Origin: an uncultured Schlesneria sp.
GTDB taxonomy: Bacteria > Planctomycetota > Planctomycetia > Planctomycetales > Planctomycetaceae
Reading direction: 5' to 3'
Assembly (NCBI GenBank): GCA_903834925.1
Contig: CAILLA010000218.1
Span: forward strand, 1-49,510
Length of the DNA stretch: 49,510 bases
Positions 18,101 through 26,880 of the stretch are shown here, one piece after another (position 1 is the stretch's first letter; every line of letters starts with the position of its first letter). The notes below the pieces were generated by a model. The model was not told where the DNA came from. It did not search any database and saw nothing but the letters and a program-made list of their open reading frames with translations. The translations under genes were made by a program, and so were the position numbers.

Positions 18101-18886
18101 GAACGGATTCTCGACTCGTTCTCTTTGAGGCCACGATCTGCTTATCAATCAGTTCCTACGGCGTATGACCCGAAAGACGTTCAAATTTGGCGATATCGAC
18201 GCCAGTTATCTTTGATTCGTAGGCCGATTCTCCAACTAAACGAGCAGCCAAATCCCCAACTTCTAGTTGCGCCGGGATTAATTCGGCAGTGCATCGCATA
18301 TGTTGTTGAAAACTATTTCGAAGGAACATTTCCATCTCGTCACTTCCGAACTGATGCGATGAGAAAGTGGCATGGTTTGCGGATAAATGAGAGAGGACAC
18401 TCGTTCGCAGAATCGGTCGCTGGTGAACTTCGAACTTATGGGTGGGTGTGCTGGACGGAACAAAACGTCAGCACCTTGGCAAAGTGCGGTAAGAATCCGG
18501 ACTATGGCGATGTTGATGTGGTTGCGTGGCACGCGGTGCAACAACGACTCTTGATGATGGAATGTAAAGATCTCTATTCCGCAAAAACTGCTGGAGAGCT
18601 CGCGGAACAATTGCGAGATTTTCGAGGTCAAATTCGTCAAGATGGGAGGAAGCAAAGAAAAGACGACTTACGCAAACACCTCGATCGTTTGGAGATTCTT
18701 AATGCTCATAAACGCACTGTTTGTGAGACGCTGCAAGTTGACCTTTCGGTCCAAATCGAAGGATGGACCGTTTTCAAGAATCCTGTTCCGATGCTTTTCT
18801 CTTGGAAGAATTTTGAGGACAAAATTCACATTGCGACGTTCGACGACCTTAAAGAGATTGCGAATCAACGTGTTAAAACGTGTTAA
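15131..18886 (+). CDS. 1251-aa protein with C-terminal PD-(D/E)XK-like nuclease domain
   Basis: No family is recognised for the first roughly 1050 residues: no Walker motif, helicase motif, signal peptide or membrane segment is visible. The last 170 or so residues look like a restriction-endonuclease-like fold. There is a helix with Glu (HSFAESVAGELRTYGW), then GDVDVV with Asp1129, then LLMMECKDL with Glu1144 and Lys1146, giving the D...ExK catalytic triad. Such domains usually cleave DNA. ATG at 15131 is the first plausible start. It is a single gene with no co-directional partner, beside two toxin-antitoxin loci and repeats, which points to a mobile or defence-related role. A large ATP-independent nuclease effector with an unknown sensing region is the working idea; function is unproven. 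Confidence 0.7.
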   Translation: MEVEDQIRLQEFLAFGTTDPTPSMLLTEHATTKRILSQTNPEDATLLFASLLLNPKYQANCVRLEALIHLSLTAADGTCKMLPDKAQECFDDLGTGRCGTREDPIEDVFVNLVVTDRGNFRVLEGTWESGGFYLQRFLDVLATTPNGEIFVKLRDSTHALLKLSDEVCHRFTLERYTVGKEYPAQHIDATDISTAVPQRLVFTEAQLEQLGIKMSELDDFILTNEWREKLSEIPIGSSPLQQLPLIVVNTGIAFALPTASTYAIRMYLTRRFIEGGFRDALIKLLGSLYIKLFRHTPDFGLPRQYPSQFAGFAPITAECIEHIDTGRYVHTLLILDDFENIKSTGIAGINDGQSKHANAVYDIVASAMEHAEKQQGFRKGLTLIIGCGIGRGGVLPIPDLGDKWSVHAMSAPDLVTLGWTRNFDLIKLWKILEAFERLEASGVKLFNINGLLNLIGWMKSNDWQVLPHARMPKEFRLGGILQLPTNSLLNLRAGSALESDRLGIRHPLKGIVHCRKLNDSFFESDADLPIYMPEQIAVGGDIPFIYRSHNTDWWCVVTGPNHDVLYERWQTLKTWIPRIVPAIEQITVGFPTTICIAVNFSSCVGDGPTQPIPAVTEIRKSIVVDQSRDGSIRLTVGVAFENGLQAATNISESILVEKLCFAILDLVSANLSEREFKSLLAQIVPNEHARHLHAFHARSFRDYVSRTLRDPPIEIDESDSAVLRVGLAFRVEPRDRGRFSTRSKGQSTRFLNSVVRVLESELCELVKHFDREKLVEMALLNHERAIFARRRWTKTAKANLAIRNAPNITLDFIARKDGNQSSVIFPSQIIAEIAICEAASSGGIVPGRLDFMRMMTLIIAIAELGGWSDAIHLDAMPPNLTITAMGDIQANTQFRSDVLMPFSLKHSKQRLTDSVERFQDNYQPLQVEKSRETLDSRFEDAWKEEFGFDLRDIAIFIDSLENIGIDRACAVFSITKNSLITGCSTEPSVTERILDSFSLRPRSAYQSVPTAYDPKDVQIWRYRRQLSLIRRPILQLNEQPNPQLLVAPGLIRQCIAYVVENYFEGTFPSRHFRTDAMRKWHGLRINERGHSFAESVAGELRTYGWVCWTEQNVSTLAKCGKNPDYGDVDVVAWHAVQQRLLMMECKDLYSAKTAGELAEQLRDFRGQIRQDGRKQRKDDLRKHLDRLEILNAHKRTVCETLQVDLSVQIEGWTVFKNPVPMLFSWKNFEDKIHIATFDDLKEIANQRVKTC

Positions 18887-18958
18887 ATAGACGTTGTGCC
18901 ATGAGTGATCAACGGCATCTGTGATCAATGGCTTCCAAGCGGGACCAGTCGTTATTTC

Positions 18959-18980
18959 GCACGGGCTGAAGCCCATGCTA
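18959..18980. repeat. REP-like palindrome
   Basis: gcacgggctgaagcccatgc is nearly identical to the copy at 2198-2220, including the following tac/tgc-ggg context. It stands in the 226-bp gap between the nuclease-tailed gene and the DUF1549 gene. Confidence 0.6.
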
Positions 18981-19112
18981 CGGGGGTTGAGATTTCGCCG
19001 AACTCGACCGCCGAACTTCGAAATCGGGTTGAGGGTTGTCGGATTCGCTGGTAACATCCATGTTTATTGATGGATGCTTACTCCCTGATTCTCCTCTGAA
19101 TGAGCCTTCCTG

Positions 19113-21329
19113 TTGAAAACCCGACTTGGCATGGAATCGGTGATTGGCCTTTTGGTAACAATGGTTTCGACCGTTGGTGCTCAAGATCGACTTGTCTCAA
19201 CCGAGCCTCATTTTGCTAATGACGTGATTCCGATCTTCAGTCGGTTTGGATGCAATTCTTCAGGGTGTCACGGCAAGGCTGAGGGGCAGAATGGATTTCG
19301 GCTGTCTGTTTTTGGATTCGATCCTGATGCCGATTATGTCGCTTTGACGCGAGAATCGCGTGGGCGGCGGGTTGATACCGCGATTCCCGATCAGAGCCTG
19401 TTGTTGAAAAAGATCTCGGGGGGATCGCCCCATGGGGGTGGGGTTCGGATTCCGCGTGACTCGTTCGAATATGGGCTGCTGCGAGACTGGATCGCGGCTG
19501 GCGTGCCGATTGGTTCGAAGGATGCCCCGCATGTGATCAGCCTTCGGATCGAGCCGGCGGAACGAGTGATGGCGTTTCATGACTCACAGAAATTGAAAGT
19601 TGTGGCGGCGTACTCGGACGGGTCTGAACGGGACGTCACTCGGCATGCTCGTTTCCAGTCCAATCGTGAAGCGGTGGCTGAGGTTGATGAGCGGGGGTTG
19701 GTGACGGTGAAAGAGACGCCCGGTGATGTTGCTGTGATGGCGGCTTATCTGGAATCAATTGCTGTTTTTTCTGCGTTGGTTCCTCGAATGAATGCCGGTG
19801 AAGTGGCAGCGGGATTTGAAACTGCTCCGGCACTGGCTCTTGACCAGCTGGTTGATGCCAAACTGAAGAAACTGCATATCGTGGCATCGCCGATTTGCGA
19901 CGATGCCACCTACCTGCGTCGAGTCTCACTCGACATTATGGGGCGTCTGCCGACTTCCGTTGAAGTTCGGCAGTTCCTGGCCGAAACCGGCGTCGACAAG
20001 CGAGACAGGCTGGTTGATCGGTTGCTCAAACGGACCGAAACGGCTGATTACTGGGCGCTCAAGTGGGCCGACTGGCTTCGTGTCGATCGGCAGGTGCTGG
20101 GACATCAGGGTGCGTATGCCTACTACAAGTGGATTCGCGACAGTGTTGCGGCCAACAAACCGCTGGATCGGTTCGCGCGTGAGTTGCTGATTGCTGATGG
20201 TCCCCTGGCCGATAATCCCGCCGGTTATTTTTATAAGGTTGCGAAGGACCCGGGGGACTCGGCGGCCATGCTGTCGCAAGCACTGCTTGGCATTCGGATT
20301 GATTGTGCCAAGTGCCACCACCATCCGTTTGATCGATGGAGTCAGGACGATTACTACGGAATGCAGGCGTTTTTTACACCGCTCGGTTATAAAGCGACGC
20401 CACGCGGCGAGTCACTGCTCGCGGTCCGAAACGACCTGACCAACCATCCCCGAACCGGTGCCGCGATCTTTGCTCATCCTCTCGCGACGCCGATGCCTGC
20501 ATTGAATCCTTCGGGAGATCGTCGTACGGCTTTAGCGGATTGGCTGACTTCGCCGACAAACCCGTACTTTGCGAAGAACATTGCGAATCGGACGTGGGCT
20601 CATTTCATGGGGCGCGGCTTGATCGAACCGATCGACGATATTCGTTCCACGAACCCGCCGACGAATCCGGAACTTCTTGATGCACTCGCCGGGGAATTGA
20701 TTGATCATGCGTTCGATTTTCAGCATTTGATCCGTGTGATCGCCCGTTCGAGAACCTACCAGGGGTCATCCCTCGTCAACGATACGAACTCGCGCGACGA
20801 GCAGAATTATTCACGTGCGTTGTTTCGCCGTCTCGAAGCAGAAGTGATGCTCGACGCCATTTGCGATGCGACGGGTGTCGCTGAAAAGTTTGACGGCGTG
20901 GCGGCAGGTTCGCGAGCGGTCCAATTGTGGGACAGCCAGGTTTCCCACTACTTCCTGACGACGACGGGCCGGCCGACGCGAACGACTGTTTGCGACTGTG
21001 AACGAGTCGCCAGCCCGAGCGTGGCGCAAGTCCTGCACGGTCAGAATTCACCCAACCTGGAATCGAAACTGTCTCACGCATCGGGTCGTCTGACCGCCCT
21101 ACATCGCTTGTACGCTCAGGACGATCAAGCGGTGATTGACGAATTGTACCTGGCATTTGTCTCTCGTCTGCCGAATGAGTCTGAGAGTGCGGCCGCGAAA
21201 AAGCATCTTTCGACCGGAAGTACCGGGGCGGGGGGGCTGGAAACGGGAAGCTCCGACCGTCGACGGCAGGCTATTGAAGATCTTGGCTGGGCGCTGATGA
21301 ACAGTCTGGAGTTTTTGTTTAACCATTGA
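19113..21329 (+). CDS. DUF1549/DUF1553 (PSCyt2/PSD1) protein with Ig-like domain
   Basis: Planctomycete-type exported protein of 738 residues. After a signal peptide ending near VGAQ comes a cytochrome-like motif in the CX4CH variant (FGCNSSGCHGKAEGQNG). A bacterial Ig-like (BIG2) stretch follows at about 145-230 (LKVVAAYSDGSERDVTRHAR), then DUF1549 with a canonical CXXCH (CAKCHHHPFDRW, near residue 398), then DUF1553. The start is TTG at 19113; ATG at 19131 would remove the positive n-region of the signal peptide. Exact function is unknown; these proteins are thought to act with DUF1501 proteins at the cell surface. It heads a cluster with the DUF1501 and PPC-domain genes downstream. Confidence 0.88.
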   Translation: MKTRLGMESVIGLLVTMVSTVGAQDRLVSTEPHFANDVIPIFSRFGCNSSGCHGKAEGQNGFRLSVFGFDPDADYVALTRESRGRRVDTAIPDQSLLLKKISGGSPHGGGVRIPRDSFEYGLLRDWIAAGVPIGSKDAPHVISLRIEPAERVMAFHDSQKLKVVAAYSDGSERDVTRHARFQSNREAVAEVDERGLVTVKETPGDVAVMAAYLESIAVFSALVPRMNAGEVAAGFETAPALALDQLVDAKLKKLHIVASPICDDATYLRRVSLDIMGRLPTSVEVRQFLAETGVDKRDRLVDRLLKRTETADYWALKWADWLRVDRQVLGHQGAYAYYKWIRDSVAANKPLDRFARELLIADGPLADNPAGYFYKVAKDPGDSAAMLSQALLGIRIDCAKCHHHPFDRWSQDDYYGMQAFFTPLGYKATPRGESLLAVRNDLTNHPRTGAAIFAHPLATPMPALNPSGDRRTALADWLTSPTNPYFAKNIANRTWAHFMGRGLIEPIDDIRSTNPPTNPELLDALAGELIDHAFDFQHLIRVIARSRTYQGSSLVNDTNSRDEQNYSRALFRRLEAEVMLDAICDATGVAEKFDGVAAGSRAVQLWDSQVSHYFLTTTGRPTRTTVCDCERVASPSVAQVLHGQNSPNLESKLSHASGRLTALHRLYAQDDQAVIDELYLAFVSRLPNESESAAAKKHLSTGSTGAGGLETGSSDRRRQAIEDLGWALMNSLEFLFNH

Positions 21330-21451
21330 ATGCACAGCGCGGGCGTTGCCCGCAACTCATTGGGAGGGTGAGGCTGGCCTGATGAAAGTGCCAAACCGGC
21401 GTAAGGTAATACTTTTGCGCTTTTTGAACGGAAAAGCGGCCGAAACACGGG

Positions 21452-21549
21452 GTGGCACGGTTTTGGAGTCTTCGACAAGGCCGTGTCTTCATGGTTTAAT
21501 AAAGTCTCCGAAGAGCACGGCCTTACCGAAGACGGTAAAACCGTGCCAC
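21452..21549 (-). repeat. Palindromic element copy (PE, 98 bp), inverted
   Basis: Same family as 13910-14007 but in opposite orientation: starts gtggcacggttttggagtct and ends ccgaagacggtaaaaccgtgccac. Lies between the DUF1549/1553 gene and the DUF1501 gene, so it is transcribed if these form an operon. Confidence 0.85.
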
Positions 21550-21627
21550 CCTTTTCGCGGATTTCTCTTACAAAGGCTTTTCCTTATCAACAACGCAAAC
21601 ATCGCATCTTCCGTTCTATTCATCAGG

Positions 21628-21715
21628 GCGAGGCGAGGCCCCTGCCGAGCCGCTGAGTCGATGCGTGTACCTACGTCGCGGCTCGGCGGGACCCTCGCCC
21701 TCCCGCAGAAAATCT
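21628..21715. repeat. Palindromic repeat around gccgagccgc
   Basis: Left arm ggcgaggcccctgccgagcc is mirrored by ggctcggcgggaccctcgcc about 55 bp later. With the PE copy just upstream, almost the entire 21330-21820 gap is repeat DNA. A frame that reads through it into the DUF1501 gene (from 21665) is not used. Confidence 0.65.
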
Positions 21716-21820
21716 TCGCGGCGCGCGAAGAAACAAAACGTTAGCAGTACTATTGAATGGCATCGGTCGACGTGCGTCGACACCTTGGCCACACTCGACC
21801 TGGCAACGGATCGGAACGAC

Positions 21821-23161
21821 ATGCAACGACACTTTTGCGATGGATTAACTCGACGAGCTGCGATGCGAATCGGTGTCGCGGCCGGGACGGGATTCGGCCT
21901 GACATTCGACGCATTGCTGCGTCGACAGGCCGCGGCTGCCGCAGAGGAAAAACCGCCGAAGGGGCGCGACGATGTGTCGCTGATCGTCCTCTTTCTGAAG
22001 GGGGGACTCAGCACGATCGACACGCTGGATCTGAAGCCGAACGCTCCGGTCGAATTTCGTGGTGAATTTGATCCGATCTCGACCACCGTCCCCGGTATGC
22101 AGGTTTGCGAACACTTGCCACGATTGGCGCAGCAGGCTCATCGGTTTTCCCTGTTGAGATCCTTCACGCACTCCGATTCCAACCATGGACCGGCAGACCA
22201 CTGGATGCTCACAGGTTACGCCGCGCGAGCGGGATTCAACCCGAACCTGAAGCCGAATAACCAGTACCCTTCGATCGGTTCGATTGTGGCCAAAACGCTG
22301 GGGCCGCGCGGATCGATTCCGCCGTACGTCTGCCTGCCGCGTATGCATCCGTCGGGTGGCCCGGCCTATCTGGGTCCAACGGCAGCTCCCTTCGTCGTCG
22401 ACGCCGATCCGAACTCGCCCGACTTTTCTGTGCCGGATCTGTTGCCACCCATCTCTGTCGACTCGTCGCGGCTGGGATCGCGTCGAGAACTGCTTCAGAC
22501 AGTCGACCGGTATGCGCAATCGCGTGAAGCGGAAGCGAATGCTGACGTCAACACGACAAGAACGTTTCGCGAGAAGGCGTTTTCGCTGATGGTCTCGTCA
22601 CAGACAAAACAGGCGTTCGACATCGAGGCCGAGTCGACATCGCTACGCGACGAATACGGTCGACATTCGATGGGCCAGTCGTGTCTAATGGCTCGGCGCC
22701 TGGTGGAAGCGGGGGTCCGCTGCGTCACGATCGATCATACGAACTGGGATACTCATTTCGACAATTTCAACGTTTTGAAGAAGGACCTGTTGCCCCATCT
22801 CGACGGAGGGCTATCGACGCTGCTGCGAGACCTACACGATCGCGGAATGAGCGAAAAAACAATGGTCGTGGTGATGGGGGAATTCGGTCGGACACCGCGA
22901 GTGAATAAGGATGCGGGTCGCGACCATTGGGGACCATCCAACTGTCTCTTGCTGAGCGGCGGTGGAATCCGGAACGGATTGGTTGTGGGTGAGACCAATC
23001 CTCACGGCGAAAAGCCGGTTGGTGAAAGTACCGGACCTGCGGATCTGGTGGCGACAATCTGCCATTGCCTGGGGATCAACCCCGAAGAAGAATTTCATAC
23101 CCCCGAAGGAAGACCAGTCAAGATCACCAACAGCGGCAAGGTCATCAGTGGGCTGGTGTGA
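21821..23161 (+). CDS. DUF1501 family Tat-exported protein
   Basis: A 446-residue DUF1501 protein, a family distantly related to sulfatases/alkaline phosphatase-fold enzymes and usually paired with DUF1549/DUF1553 proteins in planctomycetes. The N-terminus LTRRAAMRIGVAAGTGFG is a twin-arginine signal. Conserved family blocks include LFLKGGLSTIDTLDLKPNAP near the start, HSDSNHGPADHWMLTGYAAR, and MVVVMGEFGRTPRVNKDAGR with DHWGP after it. ATG at 21821 is chosen, preceded by a GGAAC-type site; an upstream frame lies in repeat sequence. The reaction is unknown. Confidence 0.92.
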   Translation: MQRHFCDGLTRRAAMRIGVAAGTGFGLTFDALLRRQAAAAAEEKPPKGRDDVSLIVLFLKGGLSTIDTLDLKPNAPVEFRGEFDPISTTVPGMQVCEHLPRLAQQAHRFSLLRSFTHSDSNHGPADHWMLTGYAARAGFNPNLKPNNQYPSIGSIVAKTLGPRGSIPPYVCLPRMHPSGGPAYLGPTAAPFVVDADPNSPDFSVPDLLPPISVDSSRLGSRRELLQTVDRYAQSREAEANADVNTTRTFREKAFSLMVSSQTKQAFDIEAESTSLRDEYGRHSMGQSCLMARRLVEAGVRCVTIDHTNWDTHFDNFNVLKKDLLPHLDGGLSTLLRDLHDRGMSEKTMVVVMGEFGRTPRVNKDAGRDHWGPSNCLLLSGGGIRNGLVVGETNPHGEKPVGESTGPADLVATICHCLGINPEEEFHTPEGRPVKITNSGKVISGLV

Positions 23162-23206
23162 ATTGGAATTTGTTAAGGACGTCTGGAACACCATGAAACG
23201 TCAGCC

Positions 23207-23833
23207 CGACGCGCAAGTTTTGAAGTTGCGCACTTTCGATATCGGGAGTGAAATCAAGAATTCCATTTAAAGGTTTCGGAGGACGACGGATTTGGAAACC
23301 TCCGGGATATGCGTAGGCGTTGGATGACAAGCTTTCCACCCTGGCTCGCCCAGGTGGGAGCAAATTTGGAAACCAGAAAATGCATGAAAAGCAGCGTCTT
23401 TGTTTTGGGTTTCCACCTTGGCTTGTCCAGGTGGGAGCGAATTTGGTCGCACGACACCCAAACTGGATCGCACCAATCCCGGCGACCAATGAGGCAAGCT
23501 CGGCGGGTTGCATTGACACTAATTCAGTCTCGTTTTCTGGTCACCAGTCGTGGCGTCCATCCACCTTGCGAAGAAGGAAGCCGCGTTTGCAAACGATCAT
23601 TCTCCTATGCCGCGCCAAATTCGCTCCCACCTGGACGAGCCAGGGTGGAAAGCAAGGATACGTACGTAGGTGTGGTAGGATTGTCTGGTTTCCAAATTTG
23701 CTCCCACCTGGACGAGCCAAGGTGGAAAGCCTTTGACGTCCAACCGGTACGTCAATCCCGACGTTTTCCAAATTCGCCCGTCCGAAACCGGTTCTCGAAA
23801 CCTCAACCGCGCAACTTCAAAACTTGCGCGTCG
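23207..23833. repeat. 627-bp foldback element with perfect 25-bp terminal inverted repeats
   Basis: Ends 23207-23231 and 23809-23833 are perfect inverted copies (core gcgcaagttttgaagttgcg), and each end is itself a small hairpin (gcgcaa/ttgcgc). Inside, a ~40-bp unit (ctttccaccctggct ... ggtgggagcaaatttgg) occurs twice forward (23331-23370, 23409-23446) and twice inverted (23615-23653, 23691-23730), so nearly the whole element is one large imperfect palindrome. No transposase is encoded. It separates the DUF1501 gene from the PPC gene, ending 25 bp before the latter. A diverged relative is at 27530-28010. Confidence 0.85.
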
Positions 23834-23857
23834 AGCTAATGAATGGGAAGGAATTTC

Positions 23858-26260
23858 ATGTCATCGGGTTTCAAACGCCGTGCTCTCGTAACGACCTTTA
23901 TACTCTGGGTTTTCTCGACAGGGGATGCCCGTGCCGACCAGCCGTTGGTTGGTTACATCTTTCCTGCGGGGGGACAACGAGGGACCGTCGTCGAGGCACG
24001 AATCGGTGGTTGTAACCTTTATGACGCTCCTAAGCTTTTCTGGTCGGGTGAGGGGATTGCGTCGCCAGCCACGATCAGCCGGACCGAAACCATCTGGTTC
24101 GAAGGCCCGTTGATTCCGCAGCCTCCCTCGCAGCAGCGAGAAGATTATCCAAAAGATTATGCCGTCGCTTTAAAGATCGATGATTCCGCCAGCGTTGGGG
24201 TGCGGGGGTGGAGACTCGCGACATCACAGGGGGTGACCGCTCCTTGGGGATTTATTGTTGGTGATTTCCCGGAAGTGGTCGAGCAGGAAGTTGAGGACCC
24301 ATCGCCCGCCGTGCCAGTGACACTGCCGGTCACGATTAACGGTCGCATCTTTCCAAGGGAAGATGTTGATACATGGTCTTTTACAGCGACCGCCGGACAG
24401 ATCGTGACGTGCCACGTGGCGACGTCCGAGTTCGGCTCGCCCCTTGACGCGTGCGTCTCGTTGTTTGATGTCGCAGGCCAGAAGCTGGCGGAAAGCATCC
24501 CCACCGGTGACGTCACTCCGGTCCTTCGGTACACGATTCCGGCCACGGGCGAATATCACGTTCGCATCCACGATGTCGCGTATCAGGGGTTTCAAAATCA
24601 CGTCTATCGCCTGACGGTGACAACCGGCCCGTTTCTCGATTCCGTTTACCCGCTTGGCGGACGTCGTGGATCATCGACTCGACTGCAATTGAACGGCGTC
24701 AACCTGCATGAAAAAGAAATTACTTGGACCGTTCCGACAAGTGGAAGCGAAACCACATTTCGATTACCCGATCATCAAACATCATTCGGCAGTGCCAAAT
24801 TCGAACTGGATGATTTGGATGAGGTCCAGGAAAGAGAAGGGGAGGACCAATCGTCTGATGGCCAGATCGTTGCGGTTCCGGCGGTTTTCAACGGCAGGAT
24901 TCAGTCGGCTGGCGAGGAAGACGTGTGGAAATTCACTGCTCGCAAGGGACAGGAACTCGATTTTGACGTTCATGCAGCGCGCTGTGGTTCGCCGCTTGAT
25001 CCCGTCATTCGCCTTGCTGACGTTGACGGAAAAACGATTCAGGAAGTCGATGATTCGCCGGGACTGCTGACGGATGCTCGATTGCGCTGGACCGCTCCTG
25101 CCGATGGGGAGTATCGACTGGCGATTCGGGATCGACTGGCATCCCGAGGTGACCTGCGATTCGCGTATCGCATTCGAGTGACTGATACCACGAGTGTCCA
25201 TTTTGCGTTGAAGCTCGCTGTCGATTCGATCACGATTGAACAAGGCCAGTCGGCCAACGTGAAAGTGACAATCGACCGTAGCCCCGGATTCAAATCGCCC
25301 GTGGAACTGGCGTTTGAGGGATTGCCAAACGGTGTGACGGTCACTTCGCCAACGGTGATCGCGGCCAATGCGAACGAGCTGCAAATCACATTCAAGGTGG
25401 ACAAGGAAGCGCGTGCGACTGTTGCGGCACTGCGAGTCAGCGGGTCGGCGACGGTTGGCGATCAATCGATCAAACGATTCGCGACGACATTGGCGACCTC
25501 GACCGGCCCCGATGCGGTCTCGGTCGTCGATACTGATAGCCGGTTGTGGATCTCGGTTGCGATTTCGACGCCGTTCAAATTCGTCGGACAGTTTGAATCG
25601 AAATACATCCCGCGCGGCAGCGTCTACGTCCGCAAGTACCGCATCGAGCGAAACGGATTTGCGGGACCGATTGAAGTGCAACTCGCCGACCGGCAGGGCC
25701 GCCATCTTCAGGGTGTCACGGCGAGTCCCGTCGTTGTCCCTGCGAATGAATCGGACTTTGAATTCGCCGTGACGCTTCCATCGTGGATGGAAGTAGGACG
25801 GACCTGCCGATCGACTCTGTGTATCACAGGAGTAACGACAGATGCCGACGGAACGCCGCATACGATCAGCTACAGTTCCAACGACCAGCACAATCAAATG
25901 ATTGCACTCGTCGCGACGGGCCAACTCAGCATTCAACTGACACATTCGACGTTGACGGCGGTTCCCGGCGAGAGACTGAATCTTCCGTTTCGCATTCAGC
26001 GCAGTCCCGGAATCGCGGGGCCGGTTCAGGTGGAACTGATCATTCCGAAAGGTGTTGGTGGTCTGTCGGTTTCATCGCCGACTCTCGAATCAGGCCAGAA
26101 CGAAGGAGTTCTGGCGATTGCGATCGACAAGCAAACGCCTGCGACAGATCTCGCACCGCTCACAATCCGAGCCACAACGCTCGATACGCGCAGCCTGCCC
26201 GTCACGGGGGAAGCGAAGCTGACGCTTGTAAAGCCCATGCAAGCGACGATCTCAAAATGA
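23858..26260 (+). CDS. Secreted protein with pre-peptidase C-terminal (PPC) domains
   Basis: An 800-residue exported protein. A signal peptide (to about ARAD) is followed by a YIFPAGGQRGTVVEARIGG block typical of planctomycete PPC proteins. Next come two PPC-type beta-sandwich domains, each with the D-x-W-x-F core: EDVDTWSFTATAGQ and EEDVWKFTARKGQ, both ending in a GEY element. The rest is predicted beta-rich, Ig-like sequence. It probably binds or displays at the cell surface and accompanies the DUF1549/DUF1501 genes. ATG at 23858 is preferred over ATG at 23843 because AAGGA ends 6-7 nt upstream of it. The foldback element lies directly in front of it, so it may need its own promoter or be read through. 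Confidence 0.85.
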   Translation: MSSGFKRRALVTTFILWVFSTGDARADQPLVGYIFPAGGQRGTVVEARIGGCNLYDAPKLFWSGEGIASPATISRTETIWFEGPLIPQPPSQQREDYPKDYAVALKIDDSASVGVRGWRLATSQGVTAPWGFIVGDFPEVVEQEVEDPSPAVPVTLPVTINGRIFPREDVDTWSFTATAGQIVTCHVATSEFGSPLDACVSLFDVAGQKLAESIPTGDVTPVLRYTIPATGEYHVRIHDVAYQGFQNHVYRLTVTTGPFLDSVYPLGGRRGSSTRLQLNGVNLHEKEITWTVPTSGSETTFRLPDHQTSFGSAKFELDDLDEVQEREGEDQSSDGQIVAVPAVFNGRIQSAGEEDVWKFTARKGQELDFDVHAARCGSPLDPVIRLADVDGKTIQEVDDSPGLLTDARLRWTAPADGEYRLAIRDRLASRGDLRFAYRIRVTDTTSVHFALKLAVDSITIEQGQSANVKVTIDRSPGFKSPVELAFEGLPNGVTVTSPTVIAANANELQITFKVDKEARATVAALRVSGSATVGDQSIKRFATTLATSTGPDAVSVVDTDSRLWISVAISTPFKFVGQFESKYIPRGSVYVRKYRIERNGFAGPIEVQLADRQGRHLQGVTASPVVVPANESDFEFAVTLPSWMEVGRTCRSTLCITGVTTDADGTPHTISYSSNDQHNQMIALVATGQLSIQLTHSTLTAVPGERLNLPFRIQRSPGIAGPVQVELIIPKGVGGLSVSSPTLESGQNEGVLAIAIDKQTPATDLAPLTIRATTLDTRSLPVTGEAKLTLVKPMQATISK

Positions 26261-26328
26261 TCACCTGCATTCACCATTGGATGTCGGGGAAATGACGAGC
26301 GTAGTGCTTCGTTAAACCAAGAGATTTG

Positions 26329-26435
26329 GAACACTCATCTGCACTAATTTTCGCTAATCAGAAAAAACGAAGGAATTGGTACAGAATCTTTTCCTATCTT
26401 TTCCGGATGAGTGCAGATTAGCGAAAATTAGTGTT
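26329..26435. repeat. Inverted repeat (cactaattttcgctaatc)
   Basis: The 18-bp arm cactaattttcgctaatc at 26342-26359 is perfectly inverted at 26416-26433. Flanking words (tgcac/gtgca, ctcatc/gatgag, gaacac/gtgttc) are also mirrored but shuffled in order, as if the two sides were rearranged copies of the same motifs. Confidence 0.7.
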
Positions 26436-26782
26436 CAAATCCTCTTCTCGGCTTCCCCGAAAGGGGCTTTTCTTTTGTCTTTGGCTCGTATTCAGGGGCG
26501 GAAAACGCCCCATGGCCTGATCAGGTCAACGGTCAGCGGTGAATGAAGCGGACGCGGTTGGAAAATCGATTCTCACGAGCACCTTCCAAACGTTAAGAAA
26601 ATATTTCGTTTTTTCTATTTACATACGACTTGAAAACACGTAATTTATTTGTCGTATGTTGTGTTTTATGGGGTGAGGGATTTCAGATGAGAAGAATCCC
26701 GGGCGCCGGGGCGGCGAGAGATTTGATCGGAGAAAGCTGAGAGCGGAAAGATCAGGGCAACAATTTCTTGTTTTGGTCTACT

Positions 26783-26880
26783 CTTGAGGAACTTGACGTC
26801 GTAAGTGACGCCAAAGTTCATCGGGTTCATGGAGCGGTAGCTCCTGGCGGACCGCTTGTAGCGGCTTTCCACTTACTCCG
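26783..26880 (+). repeat. Partial copy of the ~300-bp direct repeat (copy D)
   Basis: ctcttgaggaacttgacgtc ... gacgccaaagttcatcgggt, then tcatggagcggtagct and gcggctttccac match the last third of copies A and B (actcttaagcaacttgacgt, then acatggagcggaagcg). Clearly diverged. Confidence 0.55.

Noticed and set aside
15131-18886. Helicase or STAND ATPase within the large protein
   Set aside because: The glycine-rich GCGIGRGGV stretch lacks the GKS/T of a Walker A motif and no Walker B was found nearby.
23331-23730. ~40-bp repeats spaced by variable DNA, considered as a CRISPR array
   Set aside because: There are only four units, in two orientations, with unequal spacing and inside one foldback element; no cas genes are present.
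24782-25945. 387-aa open frame on the minus strand
   Set aside because: It is antisense to the well-supported PPC-domain gene, is arginine-rich as expected for a shadow frame, and has no domain.
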